A DNA stretch of 64,000 nucleotides. It comes from Stemphylium vesicarium (lineage: Eukaryota > Ascomycota > Dothideomycetes > Pleosporales > Pleosporaceae). Position 1 is the first letter of the stretch, and each line of letters opens with the position of its first letter. The notes beneath the pieces are model-generated. The model was not told the origin of the DNA. It did not search any database and saw nothing but the letters and a program-made list of their open reading frames with translations. Made by a program: the position numbers and the translations under genes. Shown here piece after piece: positions 20,479 to 32,377 of the stretch. The stretch covers positions 62,001 to 126,000 of the forward strand of contig QXCR01000102.1 of the NCBI GenBank assembly GCA_004380135.1, in the 5' to 3' direction.

Positions 20479-21683
20479 ATGGCTCCCGCGATCCGCAGAC
20501 TCCGTGTCGCCGTCTCAGGCCTCGGCCGCATGGGCGCCCGTCACGCGAACCACTTCTTGCACCGCACACCCAAGGCTGAGCTCGTCGCAGCATTCACACC
20601 TGCCGAGAACGAGCTGGCATGGGCGAAGGAGAACCTCGAGCCATGGGGTGTCAAGATCTACACGAACTTCGAGGAGATGTTGAAGCACGAGGGCCTTGAG
20701 GCTGTCTGTGTCGCAACCGTCACCACAGTCCACGCTGAGCAGACAATCAAGGCCATCGAGGCCGGAAAGCACGTTCTATGCGAAAAGCCATTGAGCACAG
20801 AGCTGGCCGTCGTACGTACTCTATATCATTTTTCTACGGACTTGAGCTGACACTGTTGTTTAGGTCCACCAAGTCCTCGAGACGGCAAAGCGCAACCCTC
20901 ACGTCAAGGTCATGTGCGGCTTCTCGCGCCGCTTCGATGCCTCATACGTCAACGCGTACAACCTCACACTCAACGGCGACATTGGACGTCCCACGATCCT
21001 GCGATCCCAGACTTGCGACAAGTACGTAGCGCCTCCAGGGCTCTCACATTACAGAAACTAATACAGAAATTTATAGATACGACCCCTCCGGCTTCTTCGT
21101 AGCCTACGCCGAATTCTCCGGTGGCATCTTCGTAGACTGCAACATCCACGACATCGACCTCGCCCTCTGGTACTTCTCCGCTGAGACCAAGGGCAAGACT
21201 CTGCCCAGGGTCAAGTCCGTCATGGCCGTCGGTGTCACCGCGCTCGAGCCCGACCTAGCCAAGCACGGCGATGTTGACAACGGCGTTGGTGTCGTCGAGT
21301 TCCACTCCGGCCAAATCGCATACTTTTACAGCTCGCGCATGAACGCTCCCGGTCAGCACGACATGACCGAGATCATTGGCACAAAGGGAAAGCTCGCGGT
21401 CAACTCCAACCCAATGACAGGCCTACTCGAGAGCCATATCAGCTCGGGTATCCACAGGGACATCCCACAAAACTACTACGAGCGCTTCGAGCAAGCGTTT
21501 GTTGAGGAGGCAAGGCAGTTCACCGACGCTGTGCTAGACAACAAGGAGGTGCCCATTGACCTTGAGAGCTCCATGGAGGCAGTCAAGATTGGAGTCGCGC
21601 TGCAGGACAGTTTGAGGAACGGCAAGAAGATCTTCTTTGACCAGCAGGGAAACCGCGTAGACGACGCCAGGGCGAAGTTGTAG
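20479..21683 (+). CDS. Gfo/Idh/MocA family oxidoreductase (myo-inositol 2-dehydrogenase-like)
   Basis: Exons 20479-20811, 20864-21021, 21077-21683; 365 aa. The N-terminal Rossmann domain has VSGLGRMGARH and the hallmark CEKPLS. The C-terminal domain has GFSRRFD, the GGIFVDCNIHDIDLALW stretch with catalytic-type Asp/His, and GTKGKLAVNS. The family oxidises or reduces inositols and sugar acids with NAD(P). Closest by pattern are inositol 2-dehydrogenases. It is tandem with the zinc polyol dehydrogenase and closes the polyol block. The exact substrate (inositol isomer, L-gulonate or other) cannot be read from sequence. Confidence 0.9.
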
Positions 21684-22385
21684 GCGATGATTATTTCCAC
21701 GAAAAGCGTAACTTCCCAAGCCAATAGAGCTGTAATGTCCGTCAAAAGCATAGAGTATCTAGATTTATTTATGATATACATCACCTGAGAACATGATCTG
21801 TTTACCCTAGCCCTGAAACAACATGCTTGCATCTTAGGCTAAGTGCTCAACGGACCAAATATCCTGGACCGATAAAAATTGCGGAACAGATCCGCTGGAG
21901 CGTTTGTCGTCCGACCTTTTATGTCTTTACCATTTCATCTCAATACGATTGTAGCAGGCTATGTATTGTGTCTTGAAAATCCCACATGGATTCATCCTGC
22001 TAGCCTCGCCAAGCCTGGGGTGATTGGTGAACAGCGAAGATAGTGGCCCAACTGACTATATTGCGGGGTATCCAGGTATGAAACTCGCTCGGTCGTTAAT
22101 CGGAAGCCGCAGCTCCCATCTTGGGTATAGTCAATTAGTAAGAAAAGTGATTGGAATCGTACACTTCGGCCGTCGGCATTGGGAAGCGGCGAGCTTAGTC
22201 GTTGTCGTCACACAGCATGAACCTCCCGGTACGTACGTTAACGCCGGAGCGGATACATACTACTGTAGCGCCTCCTGCTCATTGACGACGAAACACCATA
22301 AACACCTCAACAATCAGCACCTCAACAAACTCCCCTTCATCTTGTGTCAACCACCACCTTGCATCTGAACTCCACCTACTCCAAA
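21684..22385. other. Intergenic, no gene recognised
   Basis: 702 bp between tandem genes. The last 120 nt are A/C-rich (CAACAATCAGCACCTCAACAAAC region) and look like the leader of the GST gene. Confidence 0.4.
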
Positions 22386-23010
22386 ATGGCCAGTCTCCAA
22401 CCCATCAAGATCTACGGCAAGCACGGCCCCAACCCACCCAAAGTGGCCATGCTCTGCAACGAGCTATCTGTCCCCTACGAAGTCGAGCCCGTTTCGTTCC
22501 CCGACCTCAAGAAGCCGGATTTCCTCGCCGTCAACCCCAACGGCCGCATGCCCGCGATCCACGACCCCAACACTGGACTCACGCTGTGGGAATCCGGCGC
22601 CATTATCGAGTACCTCGTTGAGAAGTATGACAAAGACCAGAAGCTAAGCTTCGCACCTGGAAGTCCTGAGAGTTATCTAGCAAAGCAATGGCTGTTCTTC
22701 CAAGGTATGCAAACAAAACTCTGAGCAGCTTCCCTCGGCGCAAGAGCGCTACTACAAGGAAGCGCAGCGCGTAACGTCTGTGCTTGAAGAGCATCTCAAG
22801 AAGCAGCCCAAAGGCGCTGATGGGCCATGGTTGGTCGGCGGCAAGTTCTCGTACGCGGATCTGGCCTTTGTGCCGTGGCAGACTATGATCACGGCGATGT
22901 TGAAGGAGAAGGTTGACCTGGGCGAGTTTAAGACGGTGGCGGAGTGGCTGGGCAGGATGATGGAGAAGAAGGGTATCGCAGGGCCGATGAATGCGGCTAT
23001 GGGTAATTAA
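22386..23010 (+). pseudogene. Glutathione S-transferase (Ure2/GstA-like) with an internal deletion
   Basis: The N-terminal part (from ATG 22386) has a complete thioredoxin-like domain: YGKHGPNPPKVAMLCNEL, VNPNGRMPAI and WESGAIIEYLVEKYD, up to QWLFFQ. At 22705 a GTATGC splice donor follows, but only 24 nt later the sequence is already in the late C-terminal domain (QLPSAQERYY..., then GGKFSYADLAFVPW to the stop at 23010) and in a frame that cannot be joined. Related proteins have about 20-30 residues here (the GQGPY...W segment). The rest of the intron and the start of exon 2 are therefore missing, giving a truncated product. A real deletion or an assembly collapse both fit. Confidence 0.75.
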
Positions 23011-23683
23011 GCGACCGAGGCACCGCAGTACATGTGCCGACAGCGTAGTAGTCACAAGATATCATGATACTAGAACAAGATGAAATTCAACGTTACACAA
23101 TGGAAAAAAGAACTGAATTACCATAACACCCCATTGCCGCAATTGTCACAAGCAAACCCCCCCCCCCCCCAACGTTCAACCTCGGCATCGCAAACAACAA
23201 AAAAGATCTGCATCCTCGGAACCACCAGAGTCACTGCATCCGAACCAATCTTTCCACACTGCCACATCTCAATCTCGCTGCCTAACCTCACATCTGAATG
23301 TTTGTAATAGTGCTATTTCGGGTGATCCGCAACCATTTCCTCATTCGTACATTGCCACCTTCGCTTACCGGTGAAGCAGCCATTACCCCAGCTAAAAGGT
23401 GGGGTAACAGTCGTGTGGCCATGAGGATCGCGCAACGTCACTGGGTGTAAATGTTTGTCTGGCGACGATGGTTTGGGGGCATGGAATGTACCGTTTATGG
23501 GGGTCCGGTGTATGTGTGATGTGCGTGTTTAGATAAGAAGGGAAGCTTGAGAGTCAAACATCGTAGTCGTGCAGTCGAAATCTCACTCGCATTTTCTTAC
23601 GCCTTGTTTAACTTAAGCTGACATCGATTTCACCCCGCGAAAACAACAACCACAACCATAACAACGACGAAGACGTCGGCAAG
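23011..23683. other. Intergenic with C14 homopolymer
   Basis: 673 bp, no gene recognised. A run of 14 C lies at 23157-23170. The 3' part (23600-23683) is A/C-rich and is the likely leader of the P450 gene. Confidence 0.45.
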
Positions 23684-25387
23684 ATGGATTTCAATCTCGC
23701 CAACAGCGTCTTCGCCCCCGCCATAGAAGCCGTCCTCGCATTCAACGTCCTCCTTTATGTCCTACCAGCCGTCAACACCACCCTAACCAGCTACCTGATC
23801 ATCTTTACGCTACTCAACAATGGCATCCTCATCCTACACAAACTCATCCTGTACCCCTTCTTCCTCTCCCCCCTACGCAACCTACCCCAAGCCCGCGGTT
23901 TCACCCCACTCATCGGCCACGGGTGGATGATGATGCAGCGCCCAAACGGGGCGCCCCATCTGCACGCCATGAAAGAGACGCCCAACTCGGGCATAATCCT
24001 AACCCGGGGCTTCTTTCACAGCACACGCCTTATCCTGACTACGCCGGCGGCTCTCGCAGACGTGCTCGTGCACAACAGCTACGACTTTGAGAAGCCGCCT
24101 TTCGCACGGGATTTTCTCAAAAGGTTCCTCGGTGAGGGACTGTTGATGAGTGAGGGGGACGAGCATAAGCATCATCGGAAGAGGATCATGCCTGCGTTTC
24201 ATTACCGGCATATTAAAGAGCTGTATCCTGTTTTCTGGGGCAAGTCGATTGAGTTTTGCAAAACGCTGGGGAAGGATCTGGGTCAGCGGCCGGATCGGGT
24301 GTTGGAGATTGGACGGTACGCAACCCAAGTCACGCTGGATATTATCGGGTTAGCGGGACTGGGACGCGATATAGGCTCGTTGCGGAATTCCGATGATGAG
24401 TTGATAAAGAACTACGAGGAGATTCTTGAGCCGACGACGGAGAAGGCGGCGTATTTTGTGAGCCATATTGTGCTGTCGCCGTGGCTGGTGAGTAAGCTGC
24501 CGTGGGGTCTGAATGAGCGGGTGAGGATTACGACGGGGAATTTGAAGAGGATATGCGGGGACTTTGTGAGGGAGAGGAAAGCGGGTATGAAGCGTGAAGA
24601 AGGCCGGGAGGAGAAAACGGAGGATCGCGATATCTTGTCTATTATGATACGGAGTAATGACTTTTCGGATGAGAACCTGGTCGATCAGTTGCTTACGTTT
24701 TTGGCGGCTGGGTAAGTTTGTCATCTATTGTTTGTGCTCTGCATAGCACTAATAGTTCACAGGCATGAAACCACTTCATCGGCGTTGACATGGTCGTCGT
24801 ACCTGCTCTCCCAGCATCCAGGCATCCAAAGCCATCTCCGTTCGGAGATTCACGAATACATACCCGACCCAAAGGTGCTTTCCGATCCAGCCTTCGACGT
24901 CGCCAGTCTTCTAGAAAGCATGCCCTACCTCAACGGCGTCTGCAACGAAGTCCTTCGACTCTTTCCCACAATTCCCGTAACGGCGCGCGTCGCTATACGT
25001 AATACGACGGTGGCGGGGCACTTCATCCCATGTGGAACAATGTTCTTCGTCGTGCCATGGGCGATCAATCGGAACCCCACATTGTGGGGCCAAGACGCAG
25101 AGGACTTTGTGCCTGAACGCTGGATCGATAAAGAGACAGGACGCGCGACGATGAACGGCGGCGCCGATAGCAACTACAGTTTCCTGACGTTCTTGCATGG
25201 GCCCAGGAGTTGTATTGGCGAGAGGTTTGCGCGCGCTGAGATGAGGGCTTTGGTGGCGGCGCTTGTGGGGTGCTTTGAGATGGAGCTCGCGGACCCGCTG
25301 GAAAAAGTCGTCGTTGGTGGGACGATTACGAGTAAACCGGTTAATGGGATGAGGCTCAAGTTGAAGTCGGTGGAATGGGGGGTCTAG
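23684..25387 (+). CDS. Cytochrome P450 monooxygenase (microsomal, E-class)
   Basis: Exons 23684-24711 and 24763-25387 (51-nt intron), about 550 aa. An N-terminal hydrophobic stretch (about 12-60) anchors it in the ER, followed by a Pro-rich hinge. The I-helix AAGHETTSS spans the exon junction. ExxR is EVLR, PERW is present, and the heme-binding loop is FLHGPRSCIGERFA with the Cys axial ligand. The Phe of the usual FxxGxRxCxG signature is kept. Substrate is unknown; the sequence style resembles ascomycete P450s outside CYP51/CYP61. It sits after the damaged GST and before a gene-poor stretch, so no pathway can be deduced. Confidence 0.93.
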
Positions 25388-28017
25388 TGTAGCGCGGGGC
25401 CCTCCGTGGCACACTGGAGTGTGCGCCTAGAAACGGACTTTACACTGCGAGACGTTGTTAGATGCTCGAGCAGGATATTTAGGTCTTGGTTTTGATACCT
25501 GTTTTCTGCATAACATTGCGTCTTGTCCTTGAAGTTGCCTAAAGCGGTGCATTCCCACAGGATGATGGACGATGTGGTGTCCTAGATGTTTCTGGAAGGG
25601 TGAAGCGTATGTAACCACAGGATGCCAAGTCCCCATGGAACTCCTAATGGCTCCACTGATGGTGTCTAAGGGATTATAAATGCGAATCCGAGGATACTGT
25701 TACATCGAAGGGTCTGTGGAGACTGTGCCAGACGATCGGGCTCATAACTTCCGCCGAGTCAGCTATTCAGACCGTAGCGAATCAATTGACAAGTTCCAGT
25801 GGTATAAGCAAGTAAGCTTTGCTGTTGTTGCCTTGACTCTTGGACAAACGTTGAGTTCAAAGTATAACCGTAGCTTCCTCAGAGTGTCGTACGAGTTATG
25901 ATCCGATCGATAGAAGCGGAATGTTACTTCTGTTCGGGGTAGACCTAGTAGTGGAACTATGGAGCCGAGCGGGTCGACAGCCCTGCGAAGATGCGCATCG
26001 AAGTTAGCGGGATAGATAGAAGGTGCTGTATCTGGAGCCCGTAGTGGCACATTAGCCGTCAGGATGGCGCGTGCGGGAAGCCAGCCATGGGGTGCCCGGC
26101 GTCGCTTAGGTAGTCAGCAATGACAAATGGCTGGCAGAGGAAACAAGTCCGGAAACGGCGTGATCTAAACGTGTGCCGGGCCGTGCAACAATGCAAGATG
26201 CGCGCGATGGGTATCTGGGATGGGGTATCTGGGATGGGGTATCTGGGATGGGCATCTGGAATGGGTACTTCGGATTCCTGTCCGTTCTTGCATAGCATGA
26301 ACTCATGGACCAACTCAGGCAGCACACCGAACGCGAGGCCTGGAAAGGGGAGCATGATGACGCGGACCATGCTGATTGGTGTTTCGGACACCAAATCCGA
26401 ACCAACACGCTTCGTGCACTACAATCGCGCCTGGACCTTTGGTAGCGATGTAAAGACGTGGGACTGTCAGTAGATTACATAGTATGCCTAACGAACACTA
26501 CCTTCCGTGAGTCGTATCCGAGGATCGCAGAGCATAATGATGATATTCGTGCTCACAAGTGCGGGCTATCGCACACTGGTGACGAACGTCACGTGTCAGT
26601 CGGTCAGGCGAAGCACATGATTGGCTGGTGGTACTTCGGGCGCGTCTTATTACGACTCAACGTCGTGTCGACTACATCTCCGAGGGTACTTGAGCACGCT
26701 GAATATCCAGCTGTGGATCCATATGGAACAATACCCCTCTTCTCATAGCCTTATAACATGGTTTTCAGGCCTGATGTGACGTCCACCTACTTGGGTGGCG
26801 ACTGGCTCTCGTACGATCGCTCGATTCAACTCCAAAGGGCGCGGACAAAACAGCCGCACGTTCTTAAGTTCTCGAGACGAATTTCCTAGTCGATGCAATA
26901 GAAGAGAGATCATTTTGAGAAGGCCTTAGTGTCGCAGCCATCTCGCTAGCGCTACGCATCTATTCAAGTAGAAAGCGGCGAGCAGCCGATGTAGGATAAT
27001 CAACGGTCGCAGTGTCCGCGCATGGGACAGCGAGTGTTTTCGCGCCACGAGCGCGATGCCTTCTCGAGGAATCGTGTTGACATGTTCCAGACCAGAAGAA
27101 CAGCGCAGTCGCTACTGATCGAGTCAGTGGATCCCCCCACAACACATTCGATTGTGTAACGGGCTATTAGGGTCAGAAAACACCAATAGAGATTCATTTG
27201 AATGCGAGGCTGACCTGCGCGATGACTCAAAAGAAGGGCCAAACCGCACACAACCTAGGTATTGCTATCGTCGCATGGGTAGAAACTTGACCGCAATCTT
27301 GCCGAAAAATATGCATCATTTGCCTTGTGATACGAGGGGCCGGGGTGTTGCGTCCATACACGCCAGTATTGCTGCGTCCACAAGGCCGCGTGCAACCTCG
27401 ATTATCGTCGCTGACGGAAGTTGTTTGCATCCCGCTTGTGGTGTGGCCCGACTGAAGTCTAAAAGGTATGGTTGAGGAGAATACACTCGAGTGGCCAGCG
27501 ACGAAGGGCCTACTTCAGAGGTAAAGCCTTGAAGTTTGTTAGGGTAGACAGAAAATCTCCCACGACATCTTCGAAGAATTGTTACGCGCCTGAAGACGAT
27601 TCCACTGGTATGCGTGATCGAAAGCGTTGGAATCAGTCCACAATGTTTCTTGACAAGACCGGACGGCCAGGGCCAGGGGCATATCTTAGCCGCCTTCATT
27701 GGGTACGGTGATGCGTTCCGACCGAAATTCCCGAGGATTATGGAGAAATAAAGGCCTAGCTCGATAGCCGTCCAGATATGCATGTGTCGACCCCAGGAAT
27801 CGGGCAGCCTTTGCAGTCTCCAATGACCACGTTTGTGTGCATGGTGTACGCTAAAATCGGAGCCGCAGACAGGGTTTGACCTTCCGGCATGCCCGACATA
27901 GTCCAGGGTCTTTGGGCAACTGATGCCGTTGCCGCGCCCCTTTGGACCTTGCTAGATAGTCGCACATTCTTCTAAGCAATAACTTCAACTTCGGTCCGTT
28001 GGACACTGTATCGAATT
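25388..28017. other. Gene-poor stretch, possible decayed sequence
   Basis: 2.6 kb without a supportable gene. Several open frames of 60-155 codons overlap on both strands, none with motifs or splice structure. A 14-bp minisatellite lies at 26209-26265. Base composition is unremarkable and not strongly AT-rich, so heavy RIP is not evident. Confidence 0.45.
26209..26265. repeat. 14-bp minisatellite
   Basis: Unit GGTATCTGGGATGG, three perfect copies (26209-26250) followed by one or two degenerate ones (GCATCTGGAATGG, GTACTTCGG). Not within a recognised gene. Confidence 0.9.
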
Positions 28018-30715
28018 ATGGCTTCGAACGCTTCCGAGCACAGTTTCGATGCGAGATACGGCCCGGCGTCCTTCAGCCAACAGAAAGTTGCCATTCCACG
28101 CTTGCAGAGAGTCGAGCAAGGACAGAATGCGACTAAAGATAGGCGTCGAGTGCCTCGGGCGTGTACTGGAGTGAGTCTGAATCGCGCACATGAATAGCTG
28201 TGCGATCACGAGCGTCATAAACATGAACCCCTCGTCATTGTCCAGTCATACTGCCACATGCTTACCCCGACCTTTTCTGATTTGCCACGGTTTCTGACGG
28301 CGTACCCGCGCATTTAGTGTCGTTCTCATAAGATCAAATGTACAGGCGAAAAGCCAATCTGCAAGCATTGCGCGACCACGAACCGTGAATGCGTGTATAT
28401 TCTGCCCCGAAAAGATCGATTGAAGATGTCCGTTTCACCCTCTGTACCCCCTGCCTCAGAACTGACAGTAGCAGCGTTACGCAACAATGCCAGCAGTTGA
28501 CCGGATTGCTGCGGGAAATCAAAGACCGCGTAAGCGTAGAAGACGGCAATCGTATTGCTGATGTTCTCGACGATGTTAGTCCTGGCCACAGCGCCTGTGA
28601 CAGAATTGATGAGCATTCTGGTATTGACAAACCATAGATCGATGAGGATATGTCTGAGCCCAGACTCACGCCGACACCATCGAACCCCGACGTTGACGCC
28701 CAAAGTGCGCAAGGTAGCGCGGACGTGAGCGGAATCGACTACCTGGAACACCTAGAGACTGAGGCTCTGGACCTGTTGGATGAAGATTTGCACACCAGAG
28801 ATGAAGCTCGGTCGATCGGTTTTGTCGGCAAGAGTTCAGAAGTCCAGTGGTTGCGCGCAGTAGCACTCGCGCAGCCTGAAAGGGCAGATGTGGATTGGGA
28901 TGGCTCAAGCCTGTCGCGACGCCCCTCATACGTTCCAATCCGTGAGCCAGTCAGTTCATTCAGCTTCTGGGCGGACCGCGAGGATGTGGGCGTAGACTTT
29001 TACGTGGACCCGCTCACGATGCCTCCGCCCGAAGTTGCCGAACACCTGGTGCAGTGCTACATGCTCAAAGTGCACGATTCGTTTCCGATCCTGCCCCGTA
29101 AAGAGTTCACAGACCAGACTCTCATATACTTTGGGTCTCTGCGGAACGGGAATGCGCCGCGTCTGAATTCGAAGTGGCAGGCCATTTTGAACCTTGTATT
29201 TGCCATCGGGGCACACTACGCCCACCTCCTCAATGAGAGATGGCCGGCACTCGATCATGTCACATATCAAGCACGAGCGCGGGCGTTTGGGTTAACAGAA
29301 GCTGCTGCGACGAGTCATCCAGATGTTCCACAGATCCAAAGCTTAGGGTGAGTACTGGTGATTCCGACCGTATGTGAGGCACATGCTGACATCGTATCTT
29401 CGCGTTCACAGTCTTCTCGGGTTCTACTGGCTCAGTACCGGGCAAGTCAGTCGGTGAGTATCCAACTAGAATTACCATGTTTTGTAGCGACGAATGTACT
29501 GACCCCGCGAGTGCGTGGACGATAGTTGGTATCGCCCTCCGGTCGGCCTTTTCCCTTGGTCTCCATGTAAGGAATGAAGACCCTTCGGCCAATGCGACGA
29601 AACGCGAATCTCTGGTGCAAACGTGGTGGAGCTTGTACTCGCTGGAAAGAACTCTGAGCATCATAACCGGTCGCCCTAGCACTGTGGTCGACTCTTGCTG
29701 CTCCGTGCCGCTGCCGACGGCAATGCCCGAAGAAGCCATACCCGAGGGGGTGAGGGCAGCATATATGCATACCGGAAAAGCCCCGACTGCTCACTCTGCA
29801 GCATTTTCGGCCTCGTCCAGCGTAACTGCGAATCCTCCTCCTACGCCGTTAAATCCTGGCACGACCAGCGTCGGTTCAGGAGCATATTTTAGGGCTGTTG
29901 TCCAACTGTCCATCATAACCCAGAACGTTCTCACGTCACTATATTCCGCCGGCACCATGATCAAATCTCCAAGCGATATCCAACAGGACGCCACGCTTCT
30001 GAGTCAGCGACTCGATCAATGGGTTTCCTCATTACCCACGGAGTTCCGACCTGAGGGCGATGCGTCAGGCCTTGGGAACATTTTCGCCCGTGAGCGCATG
30101 CTTCTGAAGTTCCAGCTCTGTAGCGCGCGCATCTTGCTTACTCGGCCTTTTCTGACCACGCGACGACAACCGCGGACAGACACTCACGACGCGACATTCT
30201 CAAGAAACATGTCGAACAGTTGTATCGAAGCTGCCTGCACAGTTGTCGTGTCCTTTCCCGACGAGTTCAGTGTTCATGTCTATGAACACTTGCCTTGGTG
30301 GTGCCTTGTTCATCATATGATGCAGGCGATCTCTGTTCTCCTGCTTGGTCTGTCGTACCCCTCGTCAACCTCTTATAACGCCTCGACATTGATCCATCAT
30401 GTAAAAAAAGCCGTATATTGGCTGCAGATGATGCAGGGTCCCGTCGCTGAGCGTGCTCATCGCGTCGCTCTGAACTCGTTTAAAGACGTGGCCAGACAGT
30501 ATGCTGTAGATGTGTCGGACCTTTGGGGCCGGAGAGAAGTCTCAATGGTACGGGACTCGCGGCTCGATCACCACTTGAATGCTGCTGGTGCTGAGGTATC
30601 AACAACGATGCCGGGAGTTTCCACCTACGGAGCTCACAGCACCTCGACCGATGCCACGTACTCTTCGCACTCGCAGCCCCCAATGTTTCATGAGACTCAT
30701 TACATGTCTGGGTGA
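28018..30715 (+). CDS. Zn2Cys6 fungal transcription factor with Fungal_trans domain
   Basis: Exons as read: 28018-28170, 28318-28427, 28469-28574, 28638-29347, 29412-29453, 29512-30715; 774 aa. The binuclear cluster CX2CX6CX6CX2CX6C (from RACTG|CRSHKIKC to ECVY, about residues 49-77) is split by the first intron exactly between its first two Cys and the rest, which confirms the join. A linker PRKDRLK and a short helix (LLREIKDRV) follow as the dimerisation region. The central regulatory domain has FPILPRKEF, LGLLGFYWLSTGQVSR, AWTIIG-like AWTIVGIALRSAFSLGLH, and RTWWSLY-like QTWWSLYSLERTLSIITGRP. The tail is Ser/Thr/Pro-rich. The TAG at 28635 belongs to a 63-nt intron (GTTAGT...TAG), not a true stop. 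Intron 28428-28468 is only 41 nt; intron 29454-29511 ends in GAG. Target genes unknown. Confidence 0.85.
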
Positions 30716-32260
30716 AGGTGAAGGTGAAAGTGTCGTGTCGCTTCCTTATGCGGATACCCGTCTATATCAATCGAAGGAAAGAGCAGGATGAACGCGAGGG
30801 CGGTTGTAGCCGGCCGCAACCGGGTGGTGTCCATGGGAATGGCAGTAGTAATGATAAACCGAAAACTTTATCGGGCCATAAAGCGTATGAGAGAAGCATG
30901 CTTAATTGACGAGCAAGCGGCAACCTCGGTCCTCGGACGTCGAGGCCGAAATTTTACGCAGGAGGTTCCTTCCAGCACGCTACGGAGATGCCGTATTGAC
31001 GTCACACGTACAGCAGCGGACCACGGATGTGTGAGGAAGGTATCAACTGCAGACATCAAAGTTTCAACATGATGACCAAAATATATAATGAATCTTCATG
31101 CGGTTCTACAAGGGTGCTTCGCAGAGGCCCTGATCGGTGTTATACCCCGAAAGGAACCAAAAGCTTGGCCCGAGCCCCCTCCACCCTTGCTTGTGCGAGA
31201 CTTGATCATCACGAACGGCTTGGATGGCCTACAACTTTGGGTTTGATGCAGATTCGCTTACAACACGCGGAGCTGAGCGCAGCTCGGAGCGCATGTCCGC
31301 CACAAATCGTGCTTTGCGCTGACCACAACCCTGACTCAGACATGCAGGACTGTCTGCCTCTACCTACATGATATCGCCCGTAAAGGTAGACGAGGCTTTA
31401 CCGATCTCCTGTCTAGGCAATCAAGATGCTGAACACGCGTGGGCACCGGAACAAAACACACGTTAGGGCCTAGCTCGCTGCGAGTCTGGCATGCGCTTCT
31501 TGATATCCATTCAAGCCTTCAAAGCAGCTTGGACTATTTTGACATGAATGGCTGAGATGACTGACTAGGAGAGGCGTATCGGCAAGACTAGCTTTCCGAG
31601 ATCGGTTCTTCAAGTGGACCGCTCAGCCCAAGAAAGGATTTCCCCGTAGGCGTTAGAAAGGTTTAAGGAGCTGTGGCCGCTCGATTTCTCGCGTATCTAC
31701 GTACCCAGGGTTTGATCGGTGAGAACTGAGGTGCCAATATTGCCGTGCCGCCCTGAACCAGACTGATTGTTTCCCTTCCTAACACGAGTGCAGCCACCTT
31801 ACCCACTCACTCCATGCATCACTTGGAGATGGCGATGCATTGTTCAGGACACTCACTGAGGTAGCCGGACGGTAGACAGCGCTAGATTGTGGGAGATATT
31901 CGGGCAACTAGTGATGTTGACAGTTTCGGGATTGTCAATCGTGAGGTGAACATTTAGAGAGGGAGGGCTGCATCTTTGCTTCGAGGAATCAAACGTCCAG
32001 CCAGGCCTTTCAGAAAGACGCCCATGCAGGGAAACAATCCTAGATTGAGGATGTAATTTTTTCTTCTTTCCGATAAGGCATATCTTGCTGCAAAGCCTTG
32101 CGGTGCTCATTGCGTTGGCTGAGAGCCGTGACTCTGCTGCCTGGTCCCACTAGTGAAGGCTCCAGTCTCTGATTGGCTTCAAAGCCATCTTGCCGGAGTT
32201 TCACCGGTGGCTGGGTACGTGCTCGGTCACATGATGCTAGCGTGCCAAGCTTTGCTCGGG

Positions 32261-32268
32261 TATATAAT
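32261..32268 (+). promoter_or_regulatory. TATA box upstream of small Cys-rich ORF
   Basis: TATATAAT, followed by a C/T-rich tract (32270-32300), 110 nt before the ATG at 32378. The layout matches a fungal core promoter. Confidence 0.4.
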
Positions 32269-32377
32269 CTCTCCTCCCCTCTTCCTCTTCTTCTCTCGGT
32301 ATCCAAGTGCTCGGGCTTTACGCTTACCAGTGAGGATTCGTCCGAGGTAGCGTTTTTGCTAGTTGAAAACTACAACT

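Noticed and set aside
22705..22728. 24-nt intron in the GST gene
   Set aside because: Below the size the spliceosome uses (shortest believable here is 41 nt), and the join is out of frame.
22386..25387. GST and P450 as part of the polyol cluster or of a secondary-metabolite cluster
   Set aside because: They lack the shared promoter motif, no backbone synthase gene is in the window, and the GST is damaged.
25388..28000. RIP-degraded transposon
   Set aside because: No obvious AT-enrichment or terminal repeats, and no reverse transcriptase, integrase or transposase motif in any frame.
28635..28637. In-frame TAG in the Zn2Cys6 regulator as evidence of a pseudogene
   Set aside because: It is the end of a 63-nt phase-0 intron with a GTTAGT donor; removing it gives a continuous, family-like linker.
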